Source: Strigops habroptila (lineage: Eukaryota; Chordata; Aves; Psittaciformes; Psittacidae). From it: a stretch of DNA of 64,000 nucleotides. The position numbers and the translations under genes were made by a program. The stretch covers positions 40,658,420-40,722,419 of the forward strand of contig NC_044284.2 in the NCBI RefSeq assembly GCF_004027225.2. Direction: 5' to 3'. Below, one piece after another: positions 21,701 to 35,715 of the stretch. Within the stretch, counting starts at the first letter, position 1. Each line of letters opens with the position of its first letter. The notes under the pieces were generated by a model. It did not search any database. It saw only the letters and a list, made by a program, of their open reading frames with translations, and was not told the DNA's origin.

Positions 21701-24150
21701 ACAAAGGAAAAGCTGTAGTATATCACTTACTGTATATCACTTACAAGTATATCACTTGTATTTCATTCATGAAATGGCTTACTAGTCAAAATGTTCTAGA
21801 TGTACTTTTGATGTCCATTTATAACAACCATTCAATTCTATAGCTGACGTAGTACCCCTCCCTGTTTTGTTTTCAGACCTTATTGATGTGGCTTCTTGGT
21901 GACCTACTTTCACCGCTTTAAGGTTGCTTTTTTCATTCCCTTCCAAAAGGAAGTGCCTTCCATGAGAAATGTTGGAAGCTCACTAGCCAGTTTCTAATAC
22001 TGGTAGGTGGAAACTTGGACCTGACTGAGTGGCCTTCCACTTACTCCCAGGGTAGATGATGCCACTGACTAAGGTACTTTCCTTACTAAGCTCTGTTGCT
22101 AATAATTTTGAGACCCTGGAGGTGGGTGTTTGGAGAGTGAGGGAAGGAAATGCCTGTATTTCCTTGGAGCTCTCATTACTCATGACTGAATTAGTTAGCT
22201 CTGTGACTCTAAGGGCATTGTGTTGGCCTCTTGTCCTTGCAAGGGGCCAGCCATAAGTCATGTGCTTATTACTTAAGCACTTGTACAGCTGGAGGAAGGA
22301 ACATCCCAGTTCTTAATCTTTTACTCATTCTGGGGTATTCTTCCTTTGCATTGCTCCTTGTGGGCTTTTTCTGTAATTTCCACTGAAGGTGATTCAGTTC
22401 AAGGCTTAGCTGTATCTTTCTTCAATCAGTGGTGCTTTTGCTTTTTATCTGTGGCATGAGGTATGTGCTTACTTATTTGCGGGGCCACTTAAAAACCAGT
22501 TAATGTGATGCAGATGTGCAGTTTTCAGCAGATACGTATCATTTAGCTAAGTCTTATGGAGGGATTAATACCTCAAGGTATTACATATCGCTGGAAAAAA
22601 TAGTTCACTTCTGTAATTTCACAAAGCGGACATAGCTCACCATTTGTAATCATCATCTCGTAAGACTTGCTGCTTTCCCCCCCCTGCACCATTTCACTCG
22701 GGTGTCATTTTGGTATAAACACTGGTTACCCAAAAGAAAAAATCCACAGCAGTCATTTTCCTGGAACCGTGATGGCTTTTTGGTTTCCAGCAAAAAGTAG
22801 CCAGATCTATTTTTCTCTTCAGTGTGTGTTATAAAAGGCGCATGCTGTTAATTGTAACTGTGCAGTTATTGCTTGGAACAGCAAAGAAAACCATGAGGGA
22901 AATAGTCTTTGTGTGTGTAAATGTCAAAGGAATTTCAACAAGGTGACGCCCAGTTCCCATTATGATCTGGAAATGAATTTGTCTTCTCTCCACTGGTGTT
23001 GGATATGCAGTGTCCCTAACCCTCTTAGGAAAACCTTTAGCAGAAGATGAATGAACACTTTAAACTAGCAAGAGATGTTCACCAGTGATGCAGTTGAGGA
23101 GAAAGTTCTTGTAGCCAACTGTTGCAAGTAATAATCCTCACTTCCCTTCCTTGTTGCTTTGTATTGTGATAACTGGACGTGGGAATGTGTGATGATGTGA
23201 ATGTGAGGTGGAGGTATGCTTGTAGGTGTGCTGGAAGAGTCTGAGGGGCTAAAAATACAGCTAAAAGTAGCTGCATTTGAGTCGCTTTCCTCAAAAGGCA
23301 AGCCTAGGGCATTGGACTGAGAATTACCAGGGCTCTGAGGTTAAATTAACTGCATGTGATTGGTGAGAAAATGAAGAATTCAGCAAATGTTGTGAATGCC
23401 AGCTGCAGTTTGGTGGCAAGCTGTGCTACCCAGTAGATTGCTGGATAGGCCAGCTATTTCTCCACATTCCTTGCCAGCAGGATATTGGCTGAAGGGGCGG
23501 TGGTGCTGTTTCTGTTGGAAGCAAGCTCAGTACAGAGGCCATGTGAGTCCAGAGGCATGGCATGTAAAAGCTTTTAGTGGTTTGCAGTTTTTTTAGGATC
23601 TTTTTGTCTGGTTGAAATACCCAGTAGGGCAGGTGGCACCTGTGAGGGAAAGCTACTGAGTCTTATACTTTGTTTTTTAATCCTACCTTTCATCAGCAGA
23701 TAGGAAACAATGAATGCAAATCTATTCCACAACACGTGCGGATGCATTTTGTTGCTTGAAAGCTGAGCAGGAGCTCTGATGAATTATCAGCATCCGATTC
23801 CAGAGCTCTGACAATCTGCAATCTCCTTAATATTCTGACGAGCCATCGCGGGTATTATTCCTCTGCATTTTTTCCCCTTCTGTATTCTTGAGACCCGTAT
23901 TGCAATCTGAATGCTGCTGGTTTAGGATTGAAAGAAATACTGGCTGGCTCTATGCTTTGCTCAATTTTCCTTTGACAACAGATGCGGGGAGAGTGATTTT
24001 TTTCTTCCTCTTCCCCAATACAAATGTAGCCTGAATTAGAAGCAACTTTGAAAATTGAAGAGTTATCTCCTGTTCTGTTCGTAATTGTGTCCCTGTAATA
24101 TTAAGAATATCAAGGCACATGAGGTATTCATGCCAGAAAGGAAGTCTCAA
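18771..24150 (+). other. Intron 1, no exon seen
   Basis: AT-leaning intron without a convincing exon. It holds an A-rich run near 19,737-19,760, a T-run plus G-run near 20,330-20,355, the short tandem repeat at 21,718-21,757 listed separately, and a CpG-retaining patch near 23,750-23,870 discussed as a possible conserved element. No transposable element beyond these is recognised. Confidence 0.55.
21718..21757. repeat. 13-bp short tandem repeat, about 3 copies
   Basis: gtatatcacttac occurs at 21,718-21,730 and again, perfectly, at 21,732-21,744. An 11-base third copy (gtatatcactt) lies at 21,747-21,757. The period is 14-15 bases. It is a small local expansion with no evident function. Confidence 0.85.
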
Positions 24151-24160
24151 TATTTTTTTT

Positions 24161-24193
24161 TCTTTTTTTTTTTTTTAAAAAAAAAAAAAGAAA
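24161..24193. repeat. Poly-T/poly-A palindrome
   Basis: Fourteen T (24,163-24,176) run directly into thirteen A (24,177-24,189). They are flanked by tc on the left and gaaa on the right, so the arms are almost perfectly self-complementary. Similar T-then-A junctions occur at 35,677-35,715 and 40,216-40,234. Homopolymer lengths of this kind are prone to sequencing error. Confidence 0.85.
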
Positions 24194-27100
24194 TCACAGC
24201 ACTTCCAGGGGAAAAATACCTTTTTGCCTTGTAAGACTTTGAGCAACTCTGCTTTGGATTCTCTGGCAAGGGTGTTATTCCAGTGACAGCTTATCTTTAG
24301 AAATAACTGCAGACTAATTTACATCTATAATTTAAAATGCAGTTTGCTTACCCAGATGGCAATTAGATTGAAGTTAATGGTAGCGTAGAACAGCAAGATC
24401 TAGAGTAGCTCTTCAGCCTAAGGGCTGACCATTTTTACCATCCAGCTGTTTTCCAAAGAATTTATTTAATTTTCCCACTTGGTTTCTTTGCCTCACCCCT
24501 CAGTTTTGGTCTCGCTACTCCTAGTACAGTGTGGGAAGAACAGCTGCACTTAGTAGCTCCAATAAATGACTTTATTAGAATTAGAATTGTGTTTGCATTA
24601 CACTAATACCAAATATCTTAGTTCGTGTTGTAGCCTCTAAAACGGATTGTCCCTTGGCTGCTTACAGTGGGGAAAGGGCGCCGACTCAGCCCCCTGGATA
24701 AATGGGGATACAGTGAACTGTGTGCTGCTGCTGGGTGATATGTTCAGGCTTTGTCAGTGGCCAGAAATGTCTTTTTCCCCACTTCTTGTATGTTGAGCAT
24801 AATACGCAGGTGGAAGGACATGCTTTCAAACAGCTCAGGAATAAGGATGAACTACCTTTCTGTCAAAATGATGTAAAAATATCCTTATGCTGTGTTTCTA
24901 GCTTGAGGATTTAATGTGGAAACTTAGAGGAATGGTACAAATGTTATCTTAGGATGCAGCAAAACCAATGCTAATCCTCCATCTCAAACCTGTGAGCTCT
25001 TGGGCATTCCTTGCTGAGAGTGAGAAAATAAAATGCAAAACCTTTGTTTTTCAGGTTTCTCAATGAAGAACAGGCTTGTGAGTAGGGAGTTGCCTTTTAG
25101 TTGTGGCGAAGGAGCTTGTGTTTTGTATGCTGAGATGGAAAACAATTTCTTATTGCTTCTCCTAATTCTTTAAGCTTTATAAAAAACAGAGTATGTACCA
25201 GATGCAGGAGTTTTGTGTGCAATCCCAGGGAACCCATACCTGCAGGATCTTGGGGATGAAGCAGAGCAAACCTTGGAGGTCAAAGTTAACTCCAGGATAC
25301 GCCTTGCTACTCCAAACTCAATATGAAAGGCCTGGAGGAGGAGGTGGTGCTTCGCAGTGCCTGGAGAGGCCTCGCCAACAGGCTCACTGGCTTGGCAGGA
25401 GGCTTCAATTTGAAACACTGCCTCTGGGCTTCACTTTGAGGCTTCTCATCTTTTCATATCTGGTGGTTTAATGTGAGCTGCTGTTTGCATTTGCCTGCTC
25501 TTTGGATCAAGAGCAATGGAAGCTCACTGCAGAGCACTGGGGAATCACTGCTGGAGGAGCACTGTGCCCAAGTGTTACTTCTGAGGGTAGTAGGAAAAAC
25601 CATTTTTCCTTCTGCATTTTCTAATTTCTTATATATTTTAAATGTAGCTAGTTATTTTTAGAGATTAATTTTTGTGTGTGGTATACCTGCCATTGGCTCC
25701 TAAGCACCATTTCCTCTGTTTCAGAAGTACAGCCCAAACAGCATATTAACAGCATTCTAATTTATTTTTTGAAGGGCTGAAAAGTGAGCAATTTGTGTTA
25801 GATTTCTTGTCAACCTTATTTAACATCAGTACTTAGTCTTTCACTGGAACATTTCCACCTTTATTGTAAGTAAGTGGATGGTTTTGTGGCTGGTAGGCAC
25901 AAGGTATGTGCTTCCATTCACACACATCTTTGCCGTTGCTTTTTTCCCCACACTTCAAATACCAGTTGTTTCTTTTGTGTAGCTTGTAGGAGCAATCAGA
26001 GTTGGTAGAAGAAATTGGGTTTAATTTAATATTTGCTAAAGTGTGCCCGTGTCTTGAAGAAAAGAGAAGTTGGTATTTATAAGCAAAAGAATGTGTATTG
26101 GGTTTGATTTTTTTAAACTGGAATTCTGTGGGTGAAATGCTAGAATAAAATCCAGCAGCCGGATGCTGTACGCCCACTTTAATGGTGAAGCAGAACGAAA
26201 AATACCGAGAAAGCTGGGGAAATGGGCAGCACCCTAAAAATCCGAATTCTTCCTAATCCCTCACTTACTCCGTTGTGTTAATGCACTCTCAGGACTTCAC
26301 AGGCAGCCTGCAAGCAGAGACCAAAATACTTCAATGGGGATTTGAGAAATCCACCTGTCAGTGTCACCAGATAACTGATTTATCATCTTTGACAAGTAGA
26401 AAATTGCTTTGGCTTGTCTGCAGGACAAGTAAAATTTAGTAATAGTGATGGGATATTTTAAAAATTGTCATGATCATGTAAATCCTGTTATCTGTGTAAC
26501 CCAACACCAGCGAGTCCTCCACTGTAAAATGACATTAACTGTATTGAGAGAAAAAAAAAGTCTCGTATTAGCAGATAACGGGACATTTTTCCCCCTCAGT
26601 TCATTTTTAAATCCTGTTGCCTTTCAAAGGTTGACACTTCTGTCTCTTAGCCCTATTTCTCTATAGTACTAGAATATTGAAGGTGTCTTCTAAAGACAAA
26701 AATTAGCATGTAGCTATATCACATCATAAAATACAAGGGAAGAAAGTGTGCTTAATCTGACAAAGCATCAGTGTTTGGGATATAAGCTCATTATAAGGCT
26801 TGTGTAGTGGAGCTGATTTTTTTCAAATTAATTTCTATGTATTACCATAATAAACATTTTAATAATATCCTCTCCTTCCCTCATATCCTCAGCAGCTGAA
26901 TATTTCAGCAAGTTATCTGGTCTTTCATAGCAGCCTTTATCCCTATCATCCATGCATGATCTAAGAATCCTTCTAAGTATTTCCAGTTTAATTTACTGTT
27001 CCAGGTTATGCTGCTTCAGCAGTTTCTTTCAGTGCAATTATGCTTGCATTTGGGATGCTTCCAGGAAATACTTGGGGAATATTGATACCTTTGTACTTCT

Positions 27101-30100
27101 AATTATTTTAATTCGGTAGTAAATGCAAAGAAGTCACATATGACTCTATTTAAATTTTTGAAGCGTCTGGAAAAACACCTTTCTGTAGCTAGCATCCAGC
27201 ACATCAGAAAACAAGGCTTGCACTGTAGTGTTTTGTTTGATATGTTCATTATTTGCTTACAATAATAAGTAAAGCCTCATATTTTGCTGACTGTTGTAAC
27301 TGAAAGGTTCGGGGGAATCTAGGTAGTAGGAGTAGAACATTGTTGAACTGCAGACATTGGTAAGTATTATAAGGTATCTGTGCGGAACCCAGAACTACTT
27401 CCAGCTGCTCAGAAGCCGGTGAAGTTTCAGTTTGTTAACACCACTTCGGTTAGTCTTGCAGCTCAGCATTCTGCTTTTCTTCACTTGCAGTTTGTGAGCA
27501 ACTCTCTGGATATGGCCAAAAAATATTGTACTGATCTAGGCATGGTTGCAACATGCATCCACTGGGATCATTCATTTGCACCCCAAACCTGTCTTAGCAG
27601 CTCAGTTTTCCAGAGCGCTCTGATGTTCAGTACATTGTCCACAATTAACCCATCTCTTTGAATACTCCTGCTTCCTGAATTTTTTTTCCCCATCAGTAGC
27701 TTTGAATATGTGTCCTCTTGCTTTGAGAGTCTTTTGCATGTCTCATGCTCTACCAAGCTAGTTGTCAGCAAGTGGAAGAGATGTGGCACTCGGGTCGGAG
27801 CTGGAAAGCTGTGTATGTGAAGGCTAGCTGAGCATTTGAAATCAAATTAAAATCTCCCAGCAAAATATTAGCTTGATCATGAATTCCAGTATGTAAAACT
27901 GATTTTTCTAACCTGTCTCTTTTCCACCCTCAGTTTCTGCCCCCATCCTTTGTTTGGCTTGAGTATTGCCTGCTGTTTGGGCTTGGGGGGACACGCCTTT
28001 TTTTAAAGTAAGATATGTTATGTGCAGTAGCTAACTTTACTGACCTAAGAAAACTACAGAAGAATTTAATAATTGTCAAAATCTCCCATCAAAACCTCTG
28101 TAATAGAAATAAGCTTGGATAAAATGTATGACATTTTTGCGGTGATTACAGCCATTAGTACTGAGACTAGACAGCAAAATCTAGATATGCTTTGATTTCA
28201 TTTTTTTCTTTTTTGAAGCTTCTACTTGGTTGCTGATAAGTGACAGTAATGCTGCTATCTTGAGACTTTTCGGTGGCAGCTTGTTAAGAAATCATGTATT
28301 CCCAGAACTGCGCTATTTTAAAAAGGGGGGGTGGAGGATTGTGTGCAAATGAGGAAGTAAACAAAAAGGCTTTGGAATTCCAGCCTAATGCAGAGGAACA
28401 TGTTTGTTGCTGCAGGAAGAAATTGTTTCTAAGTTCTTAGAAACTTTTGAAAAAAGTAGGAACAAAATAGCAACGCTTAAGCCTGTGACCTGGTACACGC
28501 TTTTAAAAGTGTTTCAACATCAACATGGATACAAGCAGTAAAGGTGGGAGATAGGAGAAAAGCACCTCTAATGAAAATACTGATAAGACCAGAAGAAACA
28601 GGTTTTGCTGTGAAGATGAAATGCTTCTCGAACTTGCATTTTAAGCAACGTTATGTTTTGGGGGTTTTTTAAAGTGTTTATGAGAAAGACAAAGATACGG
28701 CAGTAGAGATGTGATAATTACGTGAAGAAGCTCTTTTTCTTCTGGCATGTCAAGCTAACCATTAAGCCAGGAGATGTGACAAAAGCAGGTTTAGAAGATT
28801 GTCTTGCTAAACTTGAGATGTCACTTTTTTGTTTTTATTTTAGTTGTAATTTTGTCATTTAAAATCAACAAAGGCATAAATGCATACAAATGATTGGAGT
28901 AGGAAGCAGCCGCTGCCTGCTGACCCTGTCCCGCTGGATTGTGTATGTGCCTTGTGGCTGTTGTGTGGAGTTGAGGAATGTACTTTAAAATGTCACTTTT
29001 TGGAATACTAATAACAATACTTATTTTTTTTTTCCCCTATCTCAAATATTAAGTATATTAAGTTGTTGATTTCAGGTTTTTTTGATGTTCATTTCCTGTC
29101 AGAATGAGATGTCGTCACCTTCTCCCACCTCCACCCCCCTCGATTGTGGAGAAATACTAGTGGCCAATGAAGACAAAAGCTGCTTGGATTTGAAAATTCA
29201 CCATCAGGAAGGAACACTTTTTGCTTAATTTAAGCTATGCAACACATACTAATTCTGTGCTTTTTCTGTCCTCAGTTTCAACTTGCAGTGTCTTTGCTTC
29301 CTCCCCGTTTTCTCCAAATACATCCATGTATGAAAAAAAAATTTCAGCTGTCTTTCCTCTTGCAAACTAAAAGCCTTTATTAACACCGATGCTATGACTA
29401 TCACCAGACTGAAGTTCACGGGGTGATGCTTAAGTGAAAAGAGAGAAATATGCAGAGTGTAAATGTGTTATTTTGTTGTTGTGCTCAAAGCTTTTTCTCA
29501 AGTGGGAAAATAAAATGCCCAGTTAGAAATTCAGTAAGCATCCAATCACCAGTATCTGTTTTTGAATATACAGAGAGAGCAGACTGACAGAAAGAAGATG
29601 CTGCTGAAATGAAATGGAAGTGTCTGCTGCTATGCCTGAGATTGTACAGATTCTGTTCACTAAACTTGGCTGCTTGGGTTAAATTTTGTCATAATTTTAC
29701 TTGTCCGGTTAAACATTTTAAGTTTTGGTAGGTGCCTTAATTAATATATGAATGATTGGTTTCTTCATATCTTCATTTCTGCCTTGTAGCTTTGTTAATC
29801 TGATGCTGCTTTCAGATGGCGTCCTTAAAATACGCCGGCTCATTAGAAAAATGCCAGATTTTTAACGTTGTCTTAATATAGCCTGTGTGTATCTACTTTC
29901 TGTAGTAATAGTGTATGCAAACTTCCCTGTAATATCAGCTGTGGTAGATGAACCAAGAGCAGGGACCCCTGCAGTTCCCTGTTGCGGCTCAAGACTCCAG
30001 TAGTGACTTAGCTGAAGCCTTGCCTGAGTAATGACTCTGTCAACATTTGCTGAACTGGATAAACTTTGCTTCCTTGGTGACAGGGTACCAGGTCTGCTTT

Positions 30101-33100
30101 CGTGTTAACACTTTTGACACTTTATTTGCTGGCTAAAAAAAAACAACCCCTAAGTTATCTACCATAACCTGTAGCCAAGTTTGACAGCTACACCACATAT
30201 TTTAATCCTTTCTTCACTTGAACAGGGTTTTGATTATACAAGATGGAAAAGTTTTAATTGCTCTGTTTCTGCTGGTACAGATGAGTCACAAAAACTGTAT
30301 CGTTATTAATATGTTAAGAAAAATACTCTTCCAATTTAACTTTGAATACATATTTCCTCTTTTTTTCTTATGCTGCTGAGAGATTGGGGTATTTTCTCTC
30401 CCACTTTCCTCCTTCTGCCAAAGTCTCACCGTTTTTAGACACTGATAGATAAACAAGATATGTCAAAAACTTATCTCAGGTTTGCTTGCGGTGACCTGCT
30501 GGACATTGTGGATGGTGATTTGTAGAACAGTTACCTGGAAATCTGTGTGCCCTCTTTTAGGATTGACCCACTACCTCCAAACTGTTCTGGTTCACTGACC
30601 TTGAATAGTGTATTTGTAGAGTATTCATCGTCTTTATGAAGCAAATGCAAATCTGCCAGATCCTGCATTTTGCTGCAAGAGGCTTTCTGTAACTCTAATT
30701 CCCTTATCATAAACACAGCAACTTCAGTTGTCCCCAAATCCTGGCCCATCTGTCTCGGATTTACTAGAATAGTGTCATGGTTTAAATAATGTTTGCTTCC
30801 ACAAATGAAGGGAACATTTACTGTTTTATCTGCAGAAGGAACTAATGAATATTAGCATTTGCAAATATAAACAGTATTTTACAATGAACTTGTACCAGTA
30901 GTCTACCTGGCTGCACCTGCTGTTTGAGGCAAAGTGCAGAGAACAAATGAGCAAGTGCCTCACAGGCTCAGAGGAGAACCAGCACTACTATGTCTCTCAA
31001 AGGGACATATTTATAAATATTGTGCTTGTTTGGTTGTTTTCTTTGATTTTTGGTTGGGTTTTGTTTTTTGGTTGGTTTTTTTTTTTCCTTAATTTGAGGT
31101 GTCTGTTTGACTTTTGAGTTTTATTTTTGTGATCAAATGTTTATCTCAACTTCTATTCCCCACTTTTCTTAAGCATTGCTTTTTTCCCCCTAAGAGATGA
31201 TAACGTGATTCAGCTTGGGAACACATATTTGTTTGAATGCTGTACCATTTGATTAGGCATCCTCGATGAACCAAACCTGCTTTTTTAACCTAGCTAGCAT
31301 GGAGCTGAACTTTGTTTCAGCTTGGGAAAGATTAGAGATTTGGTATTTGTGCTGATTTTTACAGATAGTGAAACTTTCTTTTCCAGTTTTACAAGCTGAT
31401 TTTACAAAGACTAGGTGGAGAAAACATCCTACTGTGTAACTAGCATGAATAAGCATGAAGCCTTTTCTGTAGCTTTCCAGTATCTTTTCTGCTGACAGCT
31501 TTTCTTGTTACAGAGGTTTTTGCAGTACTTCTGTATCTACTTCATTGCTGGCTTGTAGCAACTGTGAGGAATCTTTTAAATAAGGACAGTTGTTAGTGTG
31601 TGGGTTTCCAAAGTTACTAATTCAGGCCTACTTGCATATGCAGGAAAAAATAGTTTGGGGGGTGGGAGGCATCAATAACTTCCATGGTCAGTTCCACTGC
31701 TGCATTCCTCTGCATCCTTCAGCCTGCATTTAGTCCTCTGGTCAGTTTGAGAAGATTGTAGGTCACCGTTGCAAGTCAGAGTCTGTGCACATGCTATGCT
31801 GCATTGGAAAGCTTAATTAGAGGCTTCTCTTGTTTTTGTCTGGACAGTGAGACAGAGCTGGACACAGGCACACATGCTGTAGGCAGCTGCTGTGAAGGGG
31901 TGCTTTCTGAACTAGGGACTGCTCTTGCATGCCTTCTGTTGCTGTCAGAACCTGGCAGGAGGTGGTTCCCCAAAGATACAGCTCAAGGCACAGACAGTCC
32001 TCCTAGAGCAAAGGTACTAACCCTGGTTTTAGAGCTGGACAAAGGGTGTTGTGTATTTTACTCCATTCATCGATTTGCCACTCCCAAAGAAATGAGTAGT
32101 CTGTCCTTGTTGGATCACCTGTTTACTAGCCAAAGTTTAGGAATAGAAGGAAAAAGTAGTATGTGTACTGTCAAAGTAGCTGCTAAACATTTGATTATAG
32201 GGTTAGAAAGAAAGTCATAAGACAAGAAAATGCAAGGGCAGATGACACATGAAAATGAGGTTCTTCCTCAGCTGCTTTGGGAACCTCCAGGAAAGCAGCA
32301 TTCCTGCTCCCCATGGAGCTTGCTGGCTTTGGGATTTCTTCAGGTTTATAGTTTACTGGCTTCTGTTGCCCTGCTGAGGGCAGCCACCTTCTTTAGCGGA
32401 AGCAAAACAAAATGGCTTGGTACCTGTCCTCTGGGCTTTCAGAAGTCAGGAGCAAGTGTGAGAGCAGGATAGTTCTCCCCTTGTGCTCTCAGCTGGGATA
32501 AAAAGCAGAGTGAGAAGCTTTCCTTAATTTTTCCGCTTAATTTGCATATTCCTCAGGCTTCTTTCGGTTCCTTGCATGTCACAGTGTTTGTGGGGCTTCA
32601 GTCTATCGCTGACTGTTTCTCAGGGTTTGGGACTTTTGTTGTCCATAGACCTTATGCGCTCCCTACCTTCCATCTCGCTGTGAGCCTGCACGAAGGCTAA
32701 GCATGACAGATATGACATGTTTGCCATTCCCATTTTTTTTGTTATGTTTTTTTAATTCGTCTAAGCTACCTTCCTTCCTTTCCCACCACCTCTTTTTAGC
32801 ATTTTAACCACTATAACGTTTCTGCTATAATTAGCTCTGAGCATGACTGTTGTTGTCTTTATGGAGTTTAATTTTTAAAAGAGGGTCTGGAGGAAGTAAT
32901 GCTCATTTGGCTGAAATCCTTTTATTGTTCTAGCCGAGTGGCCAGCATGGTGATCATAACACACAATGGGCTTCTTTTAAAAAAGATACCTGCTTGTCTT
33001 CTTCAGGTCCTCAATCTAGGTAAAGGACCTGATGTACCTTGTGATATACAACTTAAAGAAATGTTATGCACCAGCAACACCCCACTATACTCCCCCACCT

Positions 33101-35676
33101 CCTCCCATGCATTCACTGGTTTATTTTGGTTTAGTCTGGATTTATATCAGTATACTTTTGTCTATCTAGGTCATCAGTGAAAATGAGCTCAGGGTATTAT
33201 ACCCAATAACTGTAAGAAGTACGTAAAGCAAGTCTGATTTTTGACTTGTTCCCTGCTGAAGACTTATATGTCAGTTGTAGATTTTGCCAAGATTGAGGCT
33301 TGAATATATGGAGGAAAGAATTTTTCCGTGCTTTGAAGCTGGTGCCAATTAAAGCTGAGATGCACTGGTGAGACAGCGTGATGGAAGCTCTGCTGCAGTG
33401 GTTCCCTGGGCTGCCATAGCCTGTGCCCTGTTAACTCGAGAATGCACAGATCCCAAGGGGCTCTGCTCCAGCTCTTTTGCCTGCAGCTGCTCGTCACTAT
33501 TCATGAGCTCTCTACGTATCTTTCCCGTGTTACTTTGGTTTTTAATCGGTGGCTAGTATAGGATAACTTTTTACCCCTTTCATTCTTTTCCTGTTAGCAC
33601 TCATATGAGTGAATTTTGTCTCTGTGTTTACTACTGTGAAATTAAAAAAACAAAACAAACAAAAAACCCAACAACAAAATCCAGGATATGGGATTATTAA
33701 CTTTGATTTCACCTTGCACCATCTTGCAAACAAATCAGCACCTATCGGCTATCGTAGTGCCCTTCCCAGAACTGGGTGTGGTGGTTGAAATAAAACATGT
33801 CAAGAGTACAAAGGGAACAGAGGCGTATTGTTTCAGGGCAGGCAGAAAGATGACTTCTGAAGGCTAAAGTGTGGGGTTTGTTGTGTGGAGGGTTTTTGGT
33901 GTTGTTTGTGTTTGTTTGTAGGTTAGTTGTTTTAAGTAGGATATTTGTGTTACTCTTGCTACTTTTTCTCCAGTCTTTTATTATTTTGTTTATTATCTAA
34001 ATAAAGTAGTTCTACAAGGAGCCTTCAGGGTCAGTTGCTATAAGTTCAAGCTCATTTTGAAGTATGTGCTCCAATTTAATTGAAGAATTTCAGCAAGTGG
34101 TAGCTTAGCTTTGAAGTGTTCCCTGGCACAGAGGAGGGATTTCACCGAAGGAGAAACTCCCTTGATATTTAGCCTCAGACAAATGTTCGTATCCCCTTTC
34201 TCTCTCATTCTCGTTGTTTTATGCTCAGGCTTACAACTGTCTTGAATTTCATTTTTAGTTTTCAAGCCGGGATTTTCCTTATGTACTTAATGAACGCAAT
34301 TCCGTGCAGTATTCAGTGTTATATGTTAAACTCAGTCTAGATTTAGTGCCTAAATAGCAAACAAGACCAGAAGGCCTCCTGTATAACTGATTTAATGTTC
34401 CTTGCTGGATAAAACTTCTTGTTATCACTTCTTAACTGGCAGTAGTCCCAGAAGGTTTGTAGACTAGATGCTCATGCATGCCCATGTACTGCTTTGTGAC
34501 TTTTACCCATGTGAAGGATCTAAAGTGTATCTGCTGTCAGCATGTTACATCCGTTCATCTTGGAGAGATGCTGTGTACTGAACAAAGTAGCTGGACTTGG
34601 CACAAGGAGGACTAGCTGAAATCTTGAAGATTTGTGTTACACAGGAGAAAAGCCTTATGGACTGTAAGATAGTCCCTCGGATCTTGGAGTGTGAGTCTCC
34701 TGAAGAACCCTGGATGGTGGTGCAGTGCAACTAAAGATAAAAGAAAAACCATGCATAATAAAGGCATAACTTATGATTGTGGCTTCCTTGTGCCAAATAA
34801 TTATATGTGGTGTGGAGACAGTGATTCTCAATAACATGAGGAGTGGCCTTTGTGTTTATAATTTTATTTACTCAAAACACTAGTTGAGACTGAGTGTGTA
34901 TTAGAAGGAAGTGATTTTAGGGTGTTTGTTTTCCCCTTAAAACACGGAAGAGCGGGGCACTAGCTGCTTCTTTTATGAGCACCTGCTTCCACGGTACATT
35001 GGGGTATATGAGCACAGCCTCCAGTCTGGCATTTCAGCAGATCTCTTACTGATGTCAGTTCACATGAGTAACACTTGACAGTTTATAACACTGTTTTTCT
35101 TGTTTAAACTTCTGGTTTTGTTTACAGTCAGCATTGCTCAATGTGGGAAATGAAGGGTTTTCCCTTTAAGACTGGTTGTTACTCCCCTCATATCTGATTT
35201 TTCAAATATATTCTTGTGTGGTTTTTCTGTCTTGTCTGTGTTTTCTTTTGGAGCAAATCTGATAAAATGGTTGATTGGAAAAAAAAGAAAAAAATTTGTA
35301 ATTCAAGTATCCTGCTTCACTAGAAACCCGATGATAAAACTGTTAGAAAGTGATTGTCAGAGCAATCACTTCAAGTTGTTTACCATGGTGGACTAATGTT
35401 TGATCCTTCTATCTCCTTTGGAAACACAAAAATACAAATTTTAAAAACTTCCTCTTGATTTCAGGCTGAAAGCTTAGACTGCATAAAATAGAAGTACACT
35501 AGAGCAACATGTGCTAGTTAAATGAGCTAAATATTTGATGTCCTTCAGCTTTGGTAACAAAAGGACTATAGTCTGTGGAATCCCTAATGCCAGCTGTGTT
35601 GAAAGCTGCTGACTGTTGGCTGTTCGCTGCTCATACAGTATTACACTTTCATAGACACAGTCCAAGCTGAGTGCAG
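24194..35676 (+). other. Intron 1, no exon seen
   Basis: About 11.5 kb of AT-leaning intron. The longest open frame is 138 codons at 31,804-32,220 on the + strand. It has no recognised domain or codon pattern that sets it apart, so it is not called as a gene. T/G-rich simple sequence lies near 31,028-31,089 and an A-rich stretch near 33,643-33,680. No RNA gene or transposable element is recognised. Confidence 0.55.
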
Positions 35677-35715
35677 TTTTTTTTTTTTTTTTTTTTGGTA
35701 AAAAAAAAAAAAAAA
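35677..35715. repeat. Poly-T / GGT / poly-A inverted repeat
   Basis: Twenty T (35,677-35,696), then ggt, then sixteen A (35,700-35,715). Transcribed in either direction this would fold into a long A-U stem with a tiny loop. It is followed by ccaaaccaaac. The structure may have grown by slippage, and the exact run lengths in the assembly are uncertain. Confidence 0.85.
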
